NCBI RefSeq assembly: GCF_029537375.1
Contig: NZ_CP120679.1
Coordinates: forward strand, 415,501 to 479,500
Direction: 5' to 3'
Length of the DNA stretch: 64,000 nt
Origin: Bacillus sp. HSf4
GTDB lineage: Bacteria > Bacillota > Bacilli > Bacillales > Bacillaceae
Below the pieces are notes generated by a model. It had not been told where the DNA came from, did no database searches, and saw nothing but the letters and a program-made list of their open reading frames with translations. Numbering within the stretch: the stretch's first letter is position 1; every line of letters starts with the position of its first letter. The position numbers were made by a program, and so were the translations under genes. This document shows positions 39,501-47,069 of the stretch, piece by piece.

Positions 39501-41326
39501 TTGCGGACGAACAGCTTGATACAGAAAGCCTCGCCCGTAAGCTGGCACAGACGCTTCCGGACTACATGGTACCGGCGTATTGGATGCAGCTTGATGAACT
39601 TCCGGTGACAGCGAACGGAAAAGTCGACCGAAGGGCGCTGCCTCAGCCTGACGTCGAAGCGCAGACAGCCGACTACAAAGCACCAAGGACGGAGACAGAG
39701 CAGCTGCTTGCCGACATTTGGCAGGAGGTTCTCGGGATTGAGCGAATCGGGCTCACCGACAATTTCTTCACGCTCGGCGGAGATTCGATCAAAGGCATTC
39801 AAATGGCGAGCCGGCTTCAGCAGTACGGCTGGAAACTTGAAATGAAAGATTTGTTTCAGCACCCGACGATCGGCGAGATCAGTTCGTATATCGAATGGAC
39901 GGACGGCAAACCGATCGACCAGGGACCTGTTGAAGGGGAAGCCGCATTGACGCCGATTCAGCGCTGGTTCTTTGAACGTGAATTCACAAACGAGCACCAC
40001 TGGAACCAGTCGGTCATGCTTCACGCCCCGGCAGGTTTTGATCCTGAGCTCGTCGAGCAGACACTGGAGAAACTGACTGAGCATCACGATGCACTGCGCA
40101 TGGTGTACAAAAAGGAAAACGGCCGTATCAGCCAACATAACCGCGGACCCGGTCAGCACGGATTTGCCTTTAGAGTGGTTGATCTCCGGTATGTCACTGA
40201 TAGTGCAGCGGAAATCGCCGCTCAAGCGAAGCGGCTGCAGGCAAGCCTTCATATTGAAACAGGGCCGCTCGTAAAGGCCGAACAGTATCAGACTGCAGAA
40301 GGCGACCATTTGTTGATTGTCATCCATCATTTAGTCGTGGACGGTGTATCATGGAGAATCCTGCTGGAAGACTTTGCATCAGGCTACCTGCAGGCCGCTC
40401 AGCGGCAGGATATTGTCTTCCCTGACAAAACAAATTCGTTCAAAGATTGGGCTGAAGAGCTTGAGGCCTATGCGCAATCCGAACGCTTCCGCAAAACAGC
40501 AGACTATTGGCGCAGTCTTGAAGAAGAACGAATTCCGGCATTGCCGAAGGACCATACAGCCGCTGAAAGGAAAGTGAAAGATTCAGCCGCTGTAATGTTC
40601 GAATTAACTGAAGCGGAAACACGTTTGCTTTTGACGAAAGTCCATGAGCCGTATGGTACGGATATCAATGACATTCTGCTTTCCGCTCTAAAGCTGACGA
40701 TCATGGAATGGACGAACGATTCAAAAGTGTGTATCAACATGGAAGGGCACGGCAGGGAAGACATCATCCCGGGCATGAACATCTCAAGAACGGTGGGCTG
40801 GTTCACCGCGCAATATCCAGTCGTTTTAAAAGGGGCTGAAGACGGCGGCTTGCCTGAGATGATCAAAAGCGTAAAAGAACAATTACGCCAGATTCCGGAT
40901 AAGGGAATCGGATATGGCATCCTTCGCTATTTAACGGATGGCGCCGATTTTTCACTCAAACCGGAGATCAGTTTTAACTATTTAGGCCAGATCGACAATG
41001 AAGTACAGACCGAATTCTTCGGACCGTCCTCTTATGATATGGGGAATCAAGTTTCAGAGGAATCAGAAGCGCTCTATGCTTTGAGCTTCAGCGGCATCAT
41101 CAAAGGTGAAAAGCTCATCATGTCCTGCTCCTTTTCTACAAAGGAATTTGACAGGCAAACTGTTCAGGAGATCATGGACCGCTTCAAACATCATCTGCAG
41201 CAATTGATCGATCATTGTACGGCCAAAGAAGGGCGCGAATTCACGCCGAGCGACTTTACCGCCGGAGACCTTGAAATGGAAGAAATGGGCGATCTATTTG
41301 ACGTCCTTGAAGAAAATCTGAACTAA
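30575..41326 (+). CDS. lchAB: Lichenysin synthetase subunit B (modules 4-6: Val, Asp, D-Leu)
   Basis: 3583-residue nonribosomal peptide synthetase, domains C-A-T-C-A-T-C-A-T-E. C-domain histidines: H143 (HHIVMDGW, the form that accepts a D-residue from an upstream epimerase), H1178 and H2224. Carrier serines: S998, S2043 and S3071 (LGGDS). The epimerase motif HHLVVDG starts at H3251. Pocket residues read DAFWIGGTFK (Val), DLTKVGHIGK (Asp) and DAWFLGNVVK (Leu, then epimerised). It starts 20 bp after lchAA behind GAGGTG and belongs to the same transcript. The third module is nearly a copy of the third module of lchAA. It acts in the cytosol, taking the lipotripeptide from LchAA. Confidence 0.97.
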   Translation: MGKQKIQKVYPLTAMQEGMLYHAMLDPESSSYFTQLELIIDGDFDLPVFEKSVNQLVRTYDILRTVFVHQQLQKPRQVVLAERQAKVEFEDIADQDQKRQMTRITQYKKEVQRAGFNLAKDLLFKVAVFRLEQQKYHLVWSNHHIVMDGWSMGILMKRLFQNYEAFRSNRPAPIDQGKPYADYIKWLGRQDHDEAGSYWEKRLAGLESPSVIPGRKESSARDSYQNEEFAFVWDKEMVDAIQKAASRYNVTAPNLFQAIWGAVLAKYNAAEDVVFGTVVSGRPAEINGIEHMAGLFINTIPVRLKIAKHQSFAELFKQAQQHAIEAERYDYLPLYDIQKKSALDGRLISHLVAFENYPLDQELENGAMTERLGFSIKAAGAFEQTNYDVNLIVYPGAEWTIKVKYNSAVYEKSFIEQAAEHLTRLARAAVSSPETEVGRAELLSEREQKALLAINHTAADYPREKTIPELFEEQAELAPEKTAIVAGNSSLTYRQLNERANQLARRLKAKGLKRGDAVAIMMERSLEAAVGMLAVLKAGGVYVPVDPAYPEERVRFLLEDSGARIVIIKENPAISLAGYEALTVDGEGVEKEDAVNLDHITKPADLAYYIYTSGSTGKPKGVMVEHRNIVRLVKNAGYIPLHADVRMAQTGAVSFDASTFEVFGALLNGGTLYPVPKETLLDARRFRVFLQENRITTMWLTSPLFNQLARQDDAMFQNVSDLIIGGDALVPSVVNKVRRACPGLSLWNGYGPTENTTFSTCFFIDQEYERTIPIGKPIGNSTAYILDEQNRLQPVGVPGELCVGGDGVARGYLNQPELTDEKFVGDPFAKGKRMYRTGDLARWLPDGNIEFLGRMDHQVKVRGFRIELGEIEASIARLDGILEAAVVVKENRAGENDICAYYTGSRTGSTSELRTELSQSLPEYMMPSHFVKLENMPLTANGKVDKPKLPAPAAEETNSEYKAPESETEQTLADIWEELLGIQHPGIDDNFFSCGGHSLKAMMLTAKIQERLQKDVPIKVLFEKPTIRGLAEFLEGESKEEAPPIEPAASKPYYPVSSAQRRMYIVNQLEEASTSYNVPAVLLLEGDLDKDRLESAFQALIDRHETLRTSFELIDGEIVQRIHQHSPFRLAVSQAEEAEAETKISTFIRPFQLDQAPLVRAELVRLEERRHLLLIDMHHIITDGSSTGIFIRDLARIYQGGEAPAPKLHYKDFAVWQNDQKRQGQLKEEEQYWLDVFKGELPVLDLPYDFPRPAKRSFQGERIVFGIDQELTKEIQKLLSEADTTLYMFLLAAFNILISKYASQDDVIVGSPVAGRTHPDLHDIPGMFVNTLAIRNRPEGQKTFKQFLQEVKETSLQAFSRQSYPLEELIEKLPLARDTSRNPLFSVFFNMQNMDVPTLALGDLQISSYAVRHRTAKFDLSLEAVEHGGEIGLSFDYAVSLFKEETIRRWSGHLLNVIKTICANPEIRLQEIELLSAKERETLLDEAKGGEAADVKRRPFYELFAERAAKTPDLTAVVCGDTKLTYRRLDEKANQVANVLREKGVGKEDIVGIMMDRSTDVIVSILGVMKAGGAYLPIDPEMPVSRVCYMLEDSGARWLITEPAYQTALSGQYKGMFIDIAKDTLGASAACPHVINDGTSLAYIIYTSGTTGNPKGVQLEHRSLVNYVSWFSSEAGLSESDKTMLLSSYAFDLGYTSLFPILLAGGELHLVPKETYTEPERLSRYIGKQGITYIKLTPSLFHTVVQPQSFASAKGLQSLRLIVLGGEKINPADVERFHSCYPKARFINHYGPTETTIGTIAKVIEQDRIAEFAKRPTIGQPIPGAGVLVLDDSHHLVPPGAAGELYITGKGLARGYVNKHELTAERFIENPYAPGTFMYQTGDLVRRHPDGELEFVGRTDDQVKIRGYRIELKEIEDALKDQEAIERAVVLAITSDSGMEELCAYIQSERQPASAELRQRLSERLPSYMVPSYFISVDEIPLTANGKIDRSALPKPQTLNERSGSYLPPSTELEKELTLIWEDVLGTRPIGIEDHFFDLGGHSLKGMMLTADIHSKLGKKVPLKALFECPTISRLARYIESDEERSWQNGIRPAEKRGWYPVSSAQKRMYVLHHLEKDGTGYNMPSVFTVEGPLDVERLRRAFAALVKRHEPLRTSFAEIGGHPVQKVHEHADIDVKVTPIQEEDAEKEISRFIRPFDLNSAPLIRAELLTISEKRHLLLIDTHHIIADGVSRSLFVKEIAQLYRGESLPERELHYKDYAVWQHEPDQQESIQEQEAFWLNQFKEAVPELSLPLDYPRSPLQSFAGDQIRFQTSKDTALNIRRLITDSKTTLNTVMLAVFNIFLSRLSGQKDIVIGSATAGRTNADLKDMPGMFVNSLALKNHVPFAATFSGFLEAVKNNSIAALDHQDYPFEELIAKLDLPRDMSRNPLFNVMLTVEDPDKETLDLDGVTIKPYDISHAAAKFDLTLGAFAKEDGLSLQFEYATDLFKKETIKRWSGYLLYLLETVAANPHVRLSDLSLIDETEQRKIVEEWNATALEAPTDKTINELFEAQVRRTPDRGAVVYNGRKWTYRELNARANRLARLLMEKGAQPEQRIGIMVKPSLEMAAGVLAILKAGAAYVPIDPDYPAQRIGYVLQDCGAELLLTQTDVTVPEEFNGEVLLLDTMMSEEVVKEDEMNPQSAVKPDNLAYLIYTSGTTGQPKGVMVEHHSLVNLCYWHNDAFKVTEEDKSAKYAGFGFDASVWEMFPYWLAGSELHIIDEAIRMDIVRLNQYFEEHGITITFLPTQLCEQFMELDNRSLRVLLTGGDKLKQIEKRSYTLVNNYGPTENTVVATSGPIDPDEGMLSIGKPIANTRAYVLGENNEVQPVGVAGELCVAGRGLARGYLNKPEETAQRFTEDPFVPGERMYRTGDLVKWLSDGRLEYIGRIDQQVKIRGFRIELSEIEVQLARFPEVREAVVQDIEDAYGNKALCGYVVADEQLDTESLARKLAQTLPDYMVPAYWMQLDELPVTANGKVDRRALPQPDVEAQTADYKAPRTETEQLLADIWQEVLGIERIGLTDNFFTLGGDSIKGIQMASRLQQYGWKLEMKDLFQHPTIGEISSYIEWTDGKPIDQGPVEGEAALTPIQRWFFEREFTNEHHWNQSVMLHAPAGFDPELVEQTLEKLTEHHDALRMVYKKENGRISQHNRGPGQHGFAFRVVDLRYVTDSAAEIAAQAKRLQASLHIETGPLVKAEQYQTAEGDHLLIVIHHLVVDGVSWRILLEDFASGYLQAAQRQDIVFPDKTNSFKDWAEELEAYAQSERFRKTADYWRSLEEERIPALPKDHTAAERKVKDSAAVMFELTEAETRLLLTKVHEPYGTDINDILLSALKLTIMEWTNDSKVCINMEGHGREDIIPGMNISRTVGWFTAQYPVVLKGAEDGGLPEMIKSVKEQLRQIPDKGIGYGILRYLTDGADFSLKPEISFNYLGQIDNEVQTEFFGPSSYDMGNQVSEESEALYALSFSGIIKGEKLIMSCSFSTKEFDRQTVQEIMDRFKHHLQQLIDHCTAKEGREFTPSDFTAGDLEMEEMGDLFDVLEENLN
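33708..33875 (+). CDS. comS-like ORF nested in lchAB (candidate)
   Basis: In the +1 frame of lchAB, over the start of its second C domain, exactly where comS lies in B. subtilis srfAB, a TTG-started frame of 55 codons reads MNRQLRSLITPCHLRKGAC and then TLSISLKKQARATMYLLFCSW. Compared with ComS, the MNR start, the SISL-K-Q--AT centre and the LYFCW-like end (LLFCSW) are recognisable, but the ILYPR segment that binds MecA is not. AAGGAAG lies 11 bases before the TTG. It has the same length and position as the candidate in lchAA. Expression is not shown by the sequence. Confidence 0.5.
   Translation: MNRQLRSLITPCHLRKGACTLSISLKKQARATMYLLFCSWKGTWIRIALNRRFKH
38789..39816 (+). repeat. 1,028-bp exact repeat, copy 2 (lchAB module 6)
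   Basis: Identical to 28026-29053 (constant offset 10,763). The first differences are C28025/T38788 on the left and C28054+1000, that is C29054/T39817, on the right. Such identity including all silent positions implies recent copying or gene conversion. Confidence 0.95.
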
Positions 41327-41336
41327 ACAACAGGGA

Positions 41337-41362
41337 ACACCCGCTTCACAATAAGCGGGTGT
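41337..41362 (+). other. Intercistronic hairpin between lchAB and lchAC
   Basis: A perfect 10-bp stem (ACACCCGCTT/AAGCGGGTGT) with a 6-nt loop lies 11 bases after the lchAB stop. No T-tract follows, so it is not a terminator; it may stabilise or process the long mRNA and adjust the amount of LchAC. Confidence 0.6.
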
Positions 41363-41384
41363 ATCCATGAAAGGGGGAACGATC

Positions 41385-44300
41385 ATGAGCCAGTTCAAAA
41401 AAGAGCATGTACAGGACATTTATTACTTATCGCCGATGCAGGAAGGGATGCTGTTTCACACGCTGCTTCACCCTGGACAAGGTTTCTACATTGAACAGAT
41501 CAGCATGCAGGTGAAGGGGTCCTTCCAAAAAGAGGTTCTAGAAAAAAGCATGAATGTGATCATTGATAGATATGATATTTTCCGGTCCGTATTTGTACAT
41601 GAAAAAATGAAAAGACCGGTTCAGGTCGTCTTAAAACAAAGAACCTTTGCAGTGCAAGAAATCGATTTAAGCGGGCTTTCTGAAAAAGAACAGAACGAAA
41701 AAATCGAAGAATATAAACAAAAAGACAAAGAAAAAGGCTTTCAACTCGCAAAAGACATTCCGATGAGAACCGCCATTTTCAAAAAAGGAACGGATCATTA
41801 CGAATGGGTTTGGAGCTACCATCATATTTTGCTGGACGGCTGGTGCTTCGGCGTTGTTGTTCAGGAGCTTTTCAAAGTGTACAATGCGCTCCGCGACAAC
41901 AAGCCTTACAGTCTGCCCCCAGTCAAACCGTACAAAGAATATATCAAATGGCTTGAACAGCAGGATAAGCAAACATCGCTGGCCTATTGGCAGACCTATT
42001 TAGACGGTTTTGAAGGACAGACAACCTTTAGAGAACAGCGGAATAAAACAGAACAACCCGTCAGTCAGCCCGAAGAGCTGCTGTTTACTCTGCCAAAGGA
42101 GGACACGGAAGCGTTCACACGGCTTGCAAAGGCTCACAACACGACATTGAGCACAGCTCTCCAGGCGGTATGGTCCGTGCTTTTGAGCCGTTATCAGCGA
42201 TCGCGCGACCTGATCTTCGGTACAGTGGTATCGGGACGCCCCGCGGAAATCAATGGTGTGGAGCACATGGTCGGCCTCTTTATCAATGTCGTGCCGAAAC
42301 GGGTGACATTCGGCGGGCAGACGACTTTTACGGAGCTGATCACCGATTTGCAGAAGCAGTCGCTCGAATCTGAGCCTCATCAATATGTGCCGCTTTATGA
42401 CATCCAAAGCCATATCGGGGCGCCGGATTTAATCGACCACATCATCGTGTTTGAAAACTATCCGCTCCAAGAAGCCAACAAACAGCAGGAAGAAAAAAAT
42501 CTCGGCTTTACAATGGGCGATGTCAGCGTCTTTGAAAAATCAAATTACGATCTGAATCTCCTTGCATCTCCAGGCGAGGAAATGCTGCTGAAGCTGGCTT
42601 ACAACAGGAACGTCTATGACTCTGCATTCGCCGTCCGTCTCAAAGAACAGCTGCTAACCGCAATCCGGGAGGTCGTCAGCAATCCGCATCAGCCGCTGGA
42701 TGATATCGATGTGGTGCCGGAAGAGGAGAAAACGCATCTGCTGTCTGAGTTGAATCCTCCGGCGGACGAAGAAAAAGCCAGACTGACACTGCCGCAATGG
42801 TTTGAACATTATGCGGAAGCCATCCCTGAACACCCTGCCGTTTCGGCAGCCGGACGAACACTTACATATGCCGAGCTGAACGAACAGGCGAACAGACTCG
42901 CCCGTCTGCTCCGCAAGAAGAACATCAGCAGGGACAAAGCCGTCGCCCTCTTTTTCCGGCGTTCACCGGAAATGGTCATCGCGATACTTGCGGTGTTAAA
43001 AGCGGGAGGTGCCTATTTGCCGATCGATCCGGAGTATCCGAGAGAGCGCATTCAATACATGCTTGAAGACAGCGGAGCGGTATGCCTGCTCACTCAGGAA
43101 GAGCTTCAGGATCAAGCGGCACAGCTTTCCTTCACAGGAGAAACGATTGCCATCGACGGTCCGGCCGCATCCGCAGAAAGCGGAGACAACCTTGAATTGG
43201 ACGGGCGGCCGGAGACATTAGCTTATATCATGTACACATCGGGAACCACGGGCAAACCGAAAGGAAATTTGACGACGCACGCCAATATCGCTCGGGTCGT
43301 CAAAGAGACGAATTATATAGACATCACACAGCACGACACAGTGCTGTCTCTGTCAAACTATGCATTTGACGGTTTTACATTTGATCTGTACGGCGCACTG
43401 CTCAACGGAGGAAAATTGGTGATTGCTGATCAAAAGACCATTCTTCATATCAACAAGCTGTCGGAAACGATTCAAAACGAAAACATCACGGTTATGTTTG
43501 CGACGACGGCACTGTTCAACCTGCTTGTCGATGAGGGAACGGATTGGATGAAAGGCCTTCGCAAAGTGCTGTTTGGAGGCGAGCGTTCATCTGTCAGACA
43601 TGTGAAAAAAGCGCTTGCCGCGATGGGGCATGATCGGATCATTCATGTATACGGCCCCACGGAAACGACCGTATTTGCGACATTTTATCCGGTCAACAGT
43701 GTGCCTGATACCGCCGTTTCCATCCCGATCGGCAAACCGTTGAACGAAACAGGGGCATACATTCTGACGGAAAACGGCCGGCTGCAGCCGCTGGGAGCGG
43801 TCGGGGAACTGTGCATCAGCGGCGCCGGTGTATCGCGGGGCTACTTAAACAGGGCAGATTTGACGGCGGCAAAATTTGTTCCGCATCCGTTTCAGAGCGG
43901 TGACATCGTGTATCGGACGGGCGACCTTGCCCGCTGGCTGCCGGATGGCAACATCGATTTCATCGGGCGGGTGGATGATCAGGTGAAAATCCGCGGACAT
44001 CGGATCGAGATCGGCGAAATTGAAGAACAGCTTCTCCGCTTACAAAGCGTAAAAGAAGCCGTTGTTCTCACAAGACGAAGTGAGAGCGGGGATGCGGTTC
44101 TTGCCGCATATGTCGTTCCAACCCCTGAAGAAGATGTGTCAGAAGAGGCGCTTCGCCGCGGACTGGCCCGCCAGCTTCCGGCGTATATGGTACCAGCGGG
44201 ATTTGTCATCCTTGAAGAGCTTCCGCTGACGGCAAACGGCAAAGTCAATCGTCGGTTTCTGCCGGAAGCGACGGCACCTTCCGAAAAAGCTGATGATCGG

Positions 44301-45236
44301 GAGCCGCGCAATGAGACGGAGAACAAGCTTGCGGCCATTTGGTCGGACGTATTGGGGAGGCCAAAGATCGGCGTTGATGAGAACTTTTTTGAAATCGGCG
44401 GTCATTCATTGAAAGCAATGGCTGTCACTTCCCGTATTTTAAAGGAGCTTGGCATCGACGTTCCGGTGCATGTCATGTTTGACAAGCCGACCATTGCGCA
44501 TCTCGCGGCTTATATCGAAAACGGAGGGGAATCGGGCGAAGCGGGGAAAACCGTCTTCAATCCGGAAAGCAGCCGGCAGGTGTTTGCATTCCCGCCTGTC
44601 CTCGGGTATGGCGTGATGTACGGCAAACTTGCCGAACAATTGCCCGAATACAAGCTTTGCGCCTTTGATTTTATTGAAAGCGATGATCGGATCGAGCGCT
44701 TCGCTGAAGCCATCATCAATCTTCAGCCTGAGGGTCCATTGACATTGATGGGATATTCGGCCGGATGCGCCCTCGCGTTTGAAGTGGCGCAAGAGCTTGA
44801 AAAAAACGGACGGCAGGTTGAAAAACTGCTGATGATTGATTCCTATATGAAAAACGATGTCAGCGATTTAAAAGGACGTACGATTGAAGATGACGTGGCT
44901 CGACTGATGGAAGCCAACCAAGATAATGAATATCTGCAAATCAAGGCGGTTCAGCAAGGCATTTTCAAAAAGATGAGCGCGTATTATTCATACTTTGTGA
45001 ACGTGATCCACCGGGGAAAAGTCGGCGCTGATATTCACTTGATCAAATCGGAAGAGACGAGTCCGCTTCCGGCATGGCTTTCCGCTTGGGAAGAAGGCAC
45101 GAGCGCTTCCTGCCGCAGCTATCAAGGATGCGGGAAACATGATGAAATGCTTGCGGCAGAATTTGCCGAACGAAACGCAGAGCTCATCAAGCCGATTTTG
45201 GAAGGCCGTCCTGCAAGAGCAGGAGGTGTACGATAG
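41385..45236 (+). CDS. lchAC: Lichenysin synthetase subunit C (module 7: Ile, with thioesterase)
   Basis: 1283-residue termination module, domains C-A-T-TE. The C motif HHILLDGW (H146) is of the D-accepting type, in keeping with D-Leu at position 6. Pocket residues read DGFFLGVVFK, an isoleucine code; the equivalent in surfactin synthetase selects Leu. Carrier serine S1008 (GGHS). The C-terminal thioesterase has GYSAG with S1125 and closes the ring between the fatty-acid hydroxyl and residue 7, releasing lichenysin. ATG at 41385 follows AAGGGGG by 7 bases and is preferred to the in-frame ATG at 41367, which lies before that site. Confidence 0.96.
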   Translation: MSQFKKEHVQDIYYLSPMQEGMLFHTLLHPGQGFYIEQISMQVKGSFQKEVLEKSMNVIIDRYDIFRSVFVHEKMKRPVQVVLKQRTFAVQEIDLSGLSEKEQNEKIEEYKQKDKEKGFQLAKDIPMRTAIFKKGTDHYEWVWSYHHILLDGWCFGVVVQELFKVYNALRDNKPYSLPPVKPYKEYIKWLEQQDKQTSLAYWQTYLDGFEGQTTFREQRNKTEQPVSQPEELLFTLPKEDTEAFTRLAKAHNTTLSTALQAVWSVLLSRYQRSRDLIFGTVVSGRPAEINGVEHMVGLFINVVPKRVTFGGQTTFTELITDLQKQSLESEPHQYVPLYDIQSHIGAPDLIDHIIVFENYPLQEANKQQEEKNLGFTMGDVSVFEKSNYDLNLLASPGEEMLLKLAYNRNVYDSAFAVRLKEQLLTAIREVVSNPHQPLDDIDVVPEEEKTHLLSELNPPADEEKARLTLPQWFEHYAEAIPEHPAVSAAGRTLTYAELNEQANRLARLLRKKNISRDKAVALFFRRSPEMVIAILAVLKAGGAYLPIDPEYPRERIQYMLEDSGAVCLLTQEELQDQAAQLSFTGETIAIDGPAASAESGDNLELDGRPETLAYIMYTSGTTGKPKGNLTTHANIARVVKETNYIDITQHDTVLSLSNYAFDGFTFDLYGALLNGGKLVIADQKTILHINKLSETIQNENITVMFATTALFNLLVDEGTDWMKGLRKVLFGGERSSVRHVKKALAAMGHDRIIHVYGPTETTVFATFYPVNSVPDTAVSIPIGKPLNETGAYILTENGRLQPLGAVGELCISGAGVSRGYLNRADLTAAKFVPHPFQSGDIVYRTGDLARWLPDGNIDFIGRVDDQVKIRGHRIEIGEIEEQLLRLQSVKEAVVLTRRSESGDAVLAAYVVPTPEEDVSEEALRRGLARQLPAYMVPAGFVILEELPLTANGKVNRRFLPEATAPSEKADDREPRNETENKLAAIWSDVLGRPKIGVDENFFEIGGHSLKAMAVTSRILKELGIDVPVHVMFDKPTIAHLAAYIENGGESGEAGKTVFNPESSRQVFAFPPVLGYGVMYGKLAEQLPEYKLCAFDFIESDDRIERFAEAIINLQPEGPLTLMGYSAGCALAFEVAQELEKNGRQVEKLLMIDSYMKNDVSDLKGRTIEDDVARLMEANQDNEYLQIKAVQQGIFKKMSAYYSYFVNVIHRGKVGADIHLIKSEETSPLPAWLSAWEEGTSASCRSYQGCGKHDEMLAAEFAERNAELIKPILEGRPARAGGVR

Positions 45237-45968
45237 GTGAATGATTTATTCAAACAGTTCGGATCGGCTCCGGGCGGCATTCAATTGATCTGCTTCCCGT
45301 TTGCCGGGGGCTATTCGGCATCATTCCGGCCGCTTTACGAACATTTGCAAACCGATTGCGAGGTGTGGGCGGCAGAACCGCCAGGGCACGGGACGAATCG
45401 CATGGAGCCTGTCGATGATTTGGAAAAGCTCGTCGACATGTATTTTACGGCGCTCAAGCCGAAGCTGCTCCGGCCATTTGTGCTGTTTGGCCACAGCATG
45501 GGAGGAATGGTCGTATACAGACTGACGCAAAAGCTTGAAAAAGAGGGGATCCATCCGCAAGCTGTCGTCATTTCAGCGATCCAGCCGCCTCATATCAAAC
45601 AGAAAAAGGTTTCCGACTATGATGATGACGCCTTTCTCGATCACCTCGTCCAGCTGGGCGGAATACCTGAAGAACTGGTGAAGAACAGGGAGATGATCAA
45701 CTTCTTCCTGCCTTCATTCAGAGCCGACTACAGAGCGCTCGAGACGTTCAGCCATAGTGACCATACAGTGGTTAGCTCGCCTGTCCATATGCTGAACGGG
45801 GAAAAGGATGACAAGTGTGTAAAAGATGCATTTGGCTGGAGGCAATGGGTGAAGAACATTGATTTTCATTATTTTGCAGGCGGCCATATGTTTCTTCTCT
45901 CAGAAACAGAGCAGGTTGCCGCGCGCATCAGGTCGATCATTGCGTCGACCGGCAAAACCCCTGTATAA
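45237..45968 (+). CDS. lchAD: External type II thioesterase of the lichenysin operon
   Basis: 243-residue alpha/beta hydrolase that clears wrongly loaded or acetylated carrier domains and so keeps the synthetase active. The nucleophile elbow is GHSMG with S87, and the catalytic histidine sits in AGGHMFL near residue 217. The FPFAGG start is typical of type II thioesterases. GTG at 45237 begins directly after the lchAC stop, behind AGGAGGTG; the operon ends at the terminator just downstream. It corresponds to SrfAD. Confidence 0.93.
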   Translation: MNDLFKQFGSAPGGIQLICFPFAGGYSASFRPLYEHLQTDCEVWAAEPPGHGTNRMEPVDDLEKLVDMYFTALKPKLLRPFVLFGHSMGGMVVYRLTQKLEKEGIHPQAVVISAIQPPHIKQKKVSDYDDDAFLDHLVQLGGIPEELVKNREMINFFLPSFRADYRALETFSHSDHTVVSSPVHMLNGEKDDKCVKDAFGWRQWVKNIDFHYFAGGHMFLLSETEQVAARIRSIIASTGKTPV

Positions 45969-45977
45969 ACCATGTAG

Positions 45978-46023
45978 AAAAAGCGGAAAATCGGTGGATA
46001 CATGGCCGATTTTCCGCTTTTTT
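45978..46023. terminator. Bidirectional terminator between lchAD and ycxC
   Basis: A perfect stem of about 17 bp (AAAAAGCGGAAAATCGG and its complement) with an 11-nt loop has A and T tracts on both sides. It ends both the lichenysin transcript and the converging ycxC gene. Confidence 0.92.
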
Positions 46024-46943
46024 CATGTGTTGGCATATTTCTTTTTAGATTGAATGACAGTGGCGCCGACGATCCCGGTGATGATCATCACGCTTCCAAG
46101 CAAATGAAACCATTCCAGACTCTCTCCAAGCCATAGTATCCCCGCTAAAATCGTTACCAATGTAGCCAAATGATTAAACATGCTGATTTTCGCGGCTTCG
46201 ATTTTGGACAGTGCGTAATTTGACAAAAACGATGTCGCAAACGATGATAATATGCCTAAATACAGAATGGACAGCAAAAATACCGGATCTGTGTAGGGGG
46301 CAAAGAAGCCGGAAATCGTGCCTGATGACAAATGTGTGACACCGGCCATGCCATTGAAAAAAAGAAAGCCCGCCCCGGTTGTTACATATGTTAATTCAAG
46401 AGAGCTGAAGGAGCGGGTCATCTTTCTCGCAAGCACGCTGTAAGCCGCCGAGGAAAGAGCCGAAAGCAAAATAAGCGCGGTTCCCCTTACGTCAGCGCCC
46501 CCGGCGCCAGCGCTTTTCATGAAAAAAATGGCGGCCACCCCCGCCGCTGACAGGACGGTGAAAAAAAACTGGCGTTTCGTGAACCGTTCCTTTAACACAT
46601 AAGAAGCCAATATCATCGTGATAATCGGAATCGCCGCTTGAATGATGCCCGCTTCAGATGAAGACGTGTAGACGAGTCCAAACACTTGAAAGGCAAAAAA
46701 CATGACGGGATAAAACAGCGCCAGCGGCAAGATCACCAGCACGTCTTTCAAGCTGAGCCTGATCTTGACCCAGCCGCAGATCACGGGAAAAAGCGCGGCC
46801 AAAAAGGCTGCGGTAAAACGGTGAGCGAGGATGTCCACCGGTTCTGCCGCCGTGAGCGCCAATTTAATAAAGAAAAAAGAAAATCCGATGATAAAAGCGT
46901 ATAATAAAGCTGCAAGATAAGCAGATTTGTTCATGGTTTTCAA
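46023..46943 (-). CDS. ycxC: EamA/DMT-family transporter, YcxC-like
   Basis: 306-residue membrane protein with about ten hydrophobic segments in two EamA repeats (first repeat from AALLYAFIIGFSFFFIKLAL, second from ALILLSALSSAAYSVLARKM). Family members export amino acids or other metabolites; the substrate is unknown. It is divergent from the MocR-type regulator gene, as ycxC and ycxD are in B. subtilis next to srfA. The pairing suggests that regulator controls it. Its stop codon abuts the shared terminator. Confidence 0.88.
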   Translation of the reverse strand: MKTMNKSAYLAALLYAFIIGFSFFFIKLALTAAEPVDILAHRFTAAFLAALFPVICGWVKIRLSLKDVLVILPLALFYPVMFFAFQVFGLVYTSSSEAGIIQAAIPIITMILASYVLKERFTKRQFFFTVLSAAGVAAIFFMKSAGAGGADVRGTALILLSALSSAAYSVLARKMTRSFSSLELTYVTTGAGFLFFNGMAGVTHLSSGTISGFFAPYTDPVFLLSILYLGILSSFATSFLSNYALSKIEAAKISMFNHLATLVTILAGILWLGESLEWFHLLGSVMIITGIVGATVIQSKKKYANT

Positions 46944-47033
46944 CTCCGTGTGTATGCATGCAATACTGTAATTTAACCGGCTCTGTCATCTTATACGGAA
47001 GCGAACACCGGCACAATACAAAAAATACTGATC

Positions 47034-47045
47034 TGTACCGGTACA
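47034..47045. promoter_or_regulatory. TGTACCGGTACA palindrome in the ycxC-ycxD gap
   Basis: A perfect 12-bp palindrome 24 bp before the ycxD start, in a divergent intergenic region. It is a plausible operator for the GntR/MocR-type protein YcxD; the weak ATG-proximal sequence around it offers no clear promoter elements. Confidence 0.45.
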
Positions 47046-47069
47046 AATTTCAGACAAAGGGAGAAAAAC

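Noticed and set aside
39110..40330. 406-codon open frame antisense to lchAB (and the 238-codon counterpart at 28347-29063 antisense to lchAA)
   Set aside because: They lie opposite GC-rich conserved adenylation-domain code, have no ribosome binding site, resemble no protein, and the two copies are alike only because of the exact repeat beneath them.
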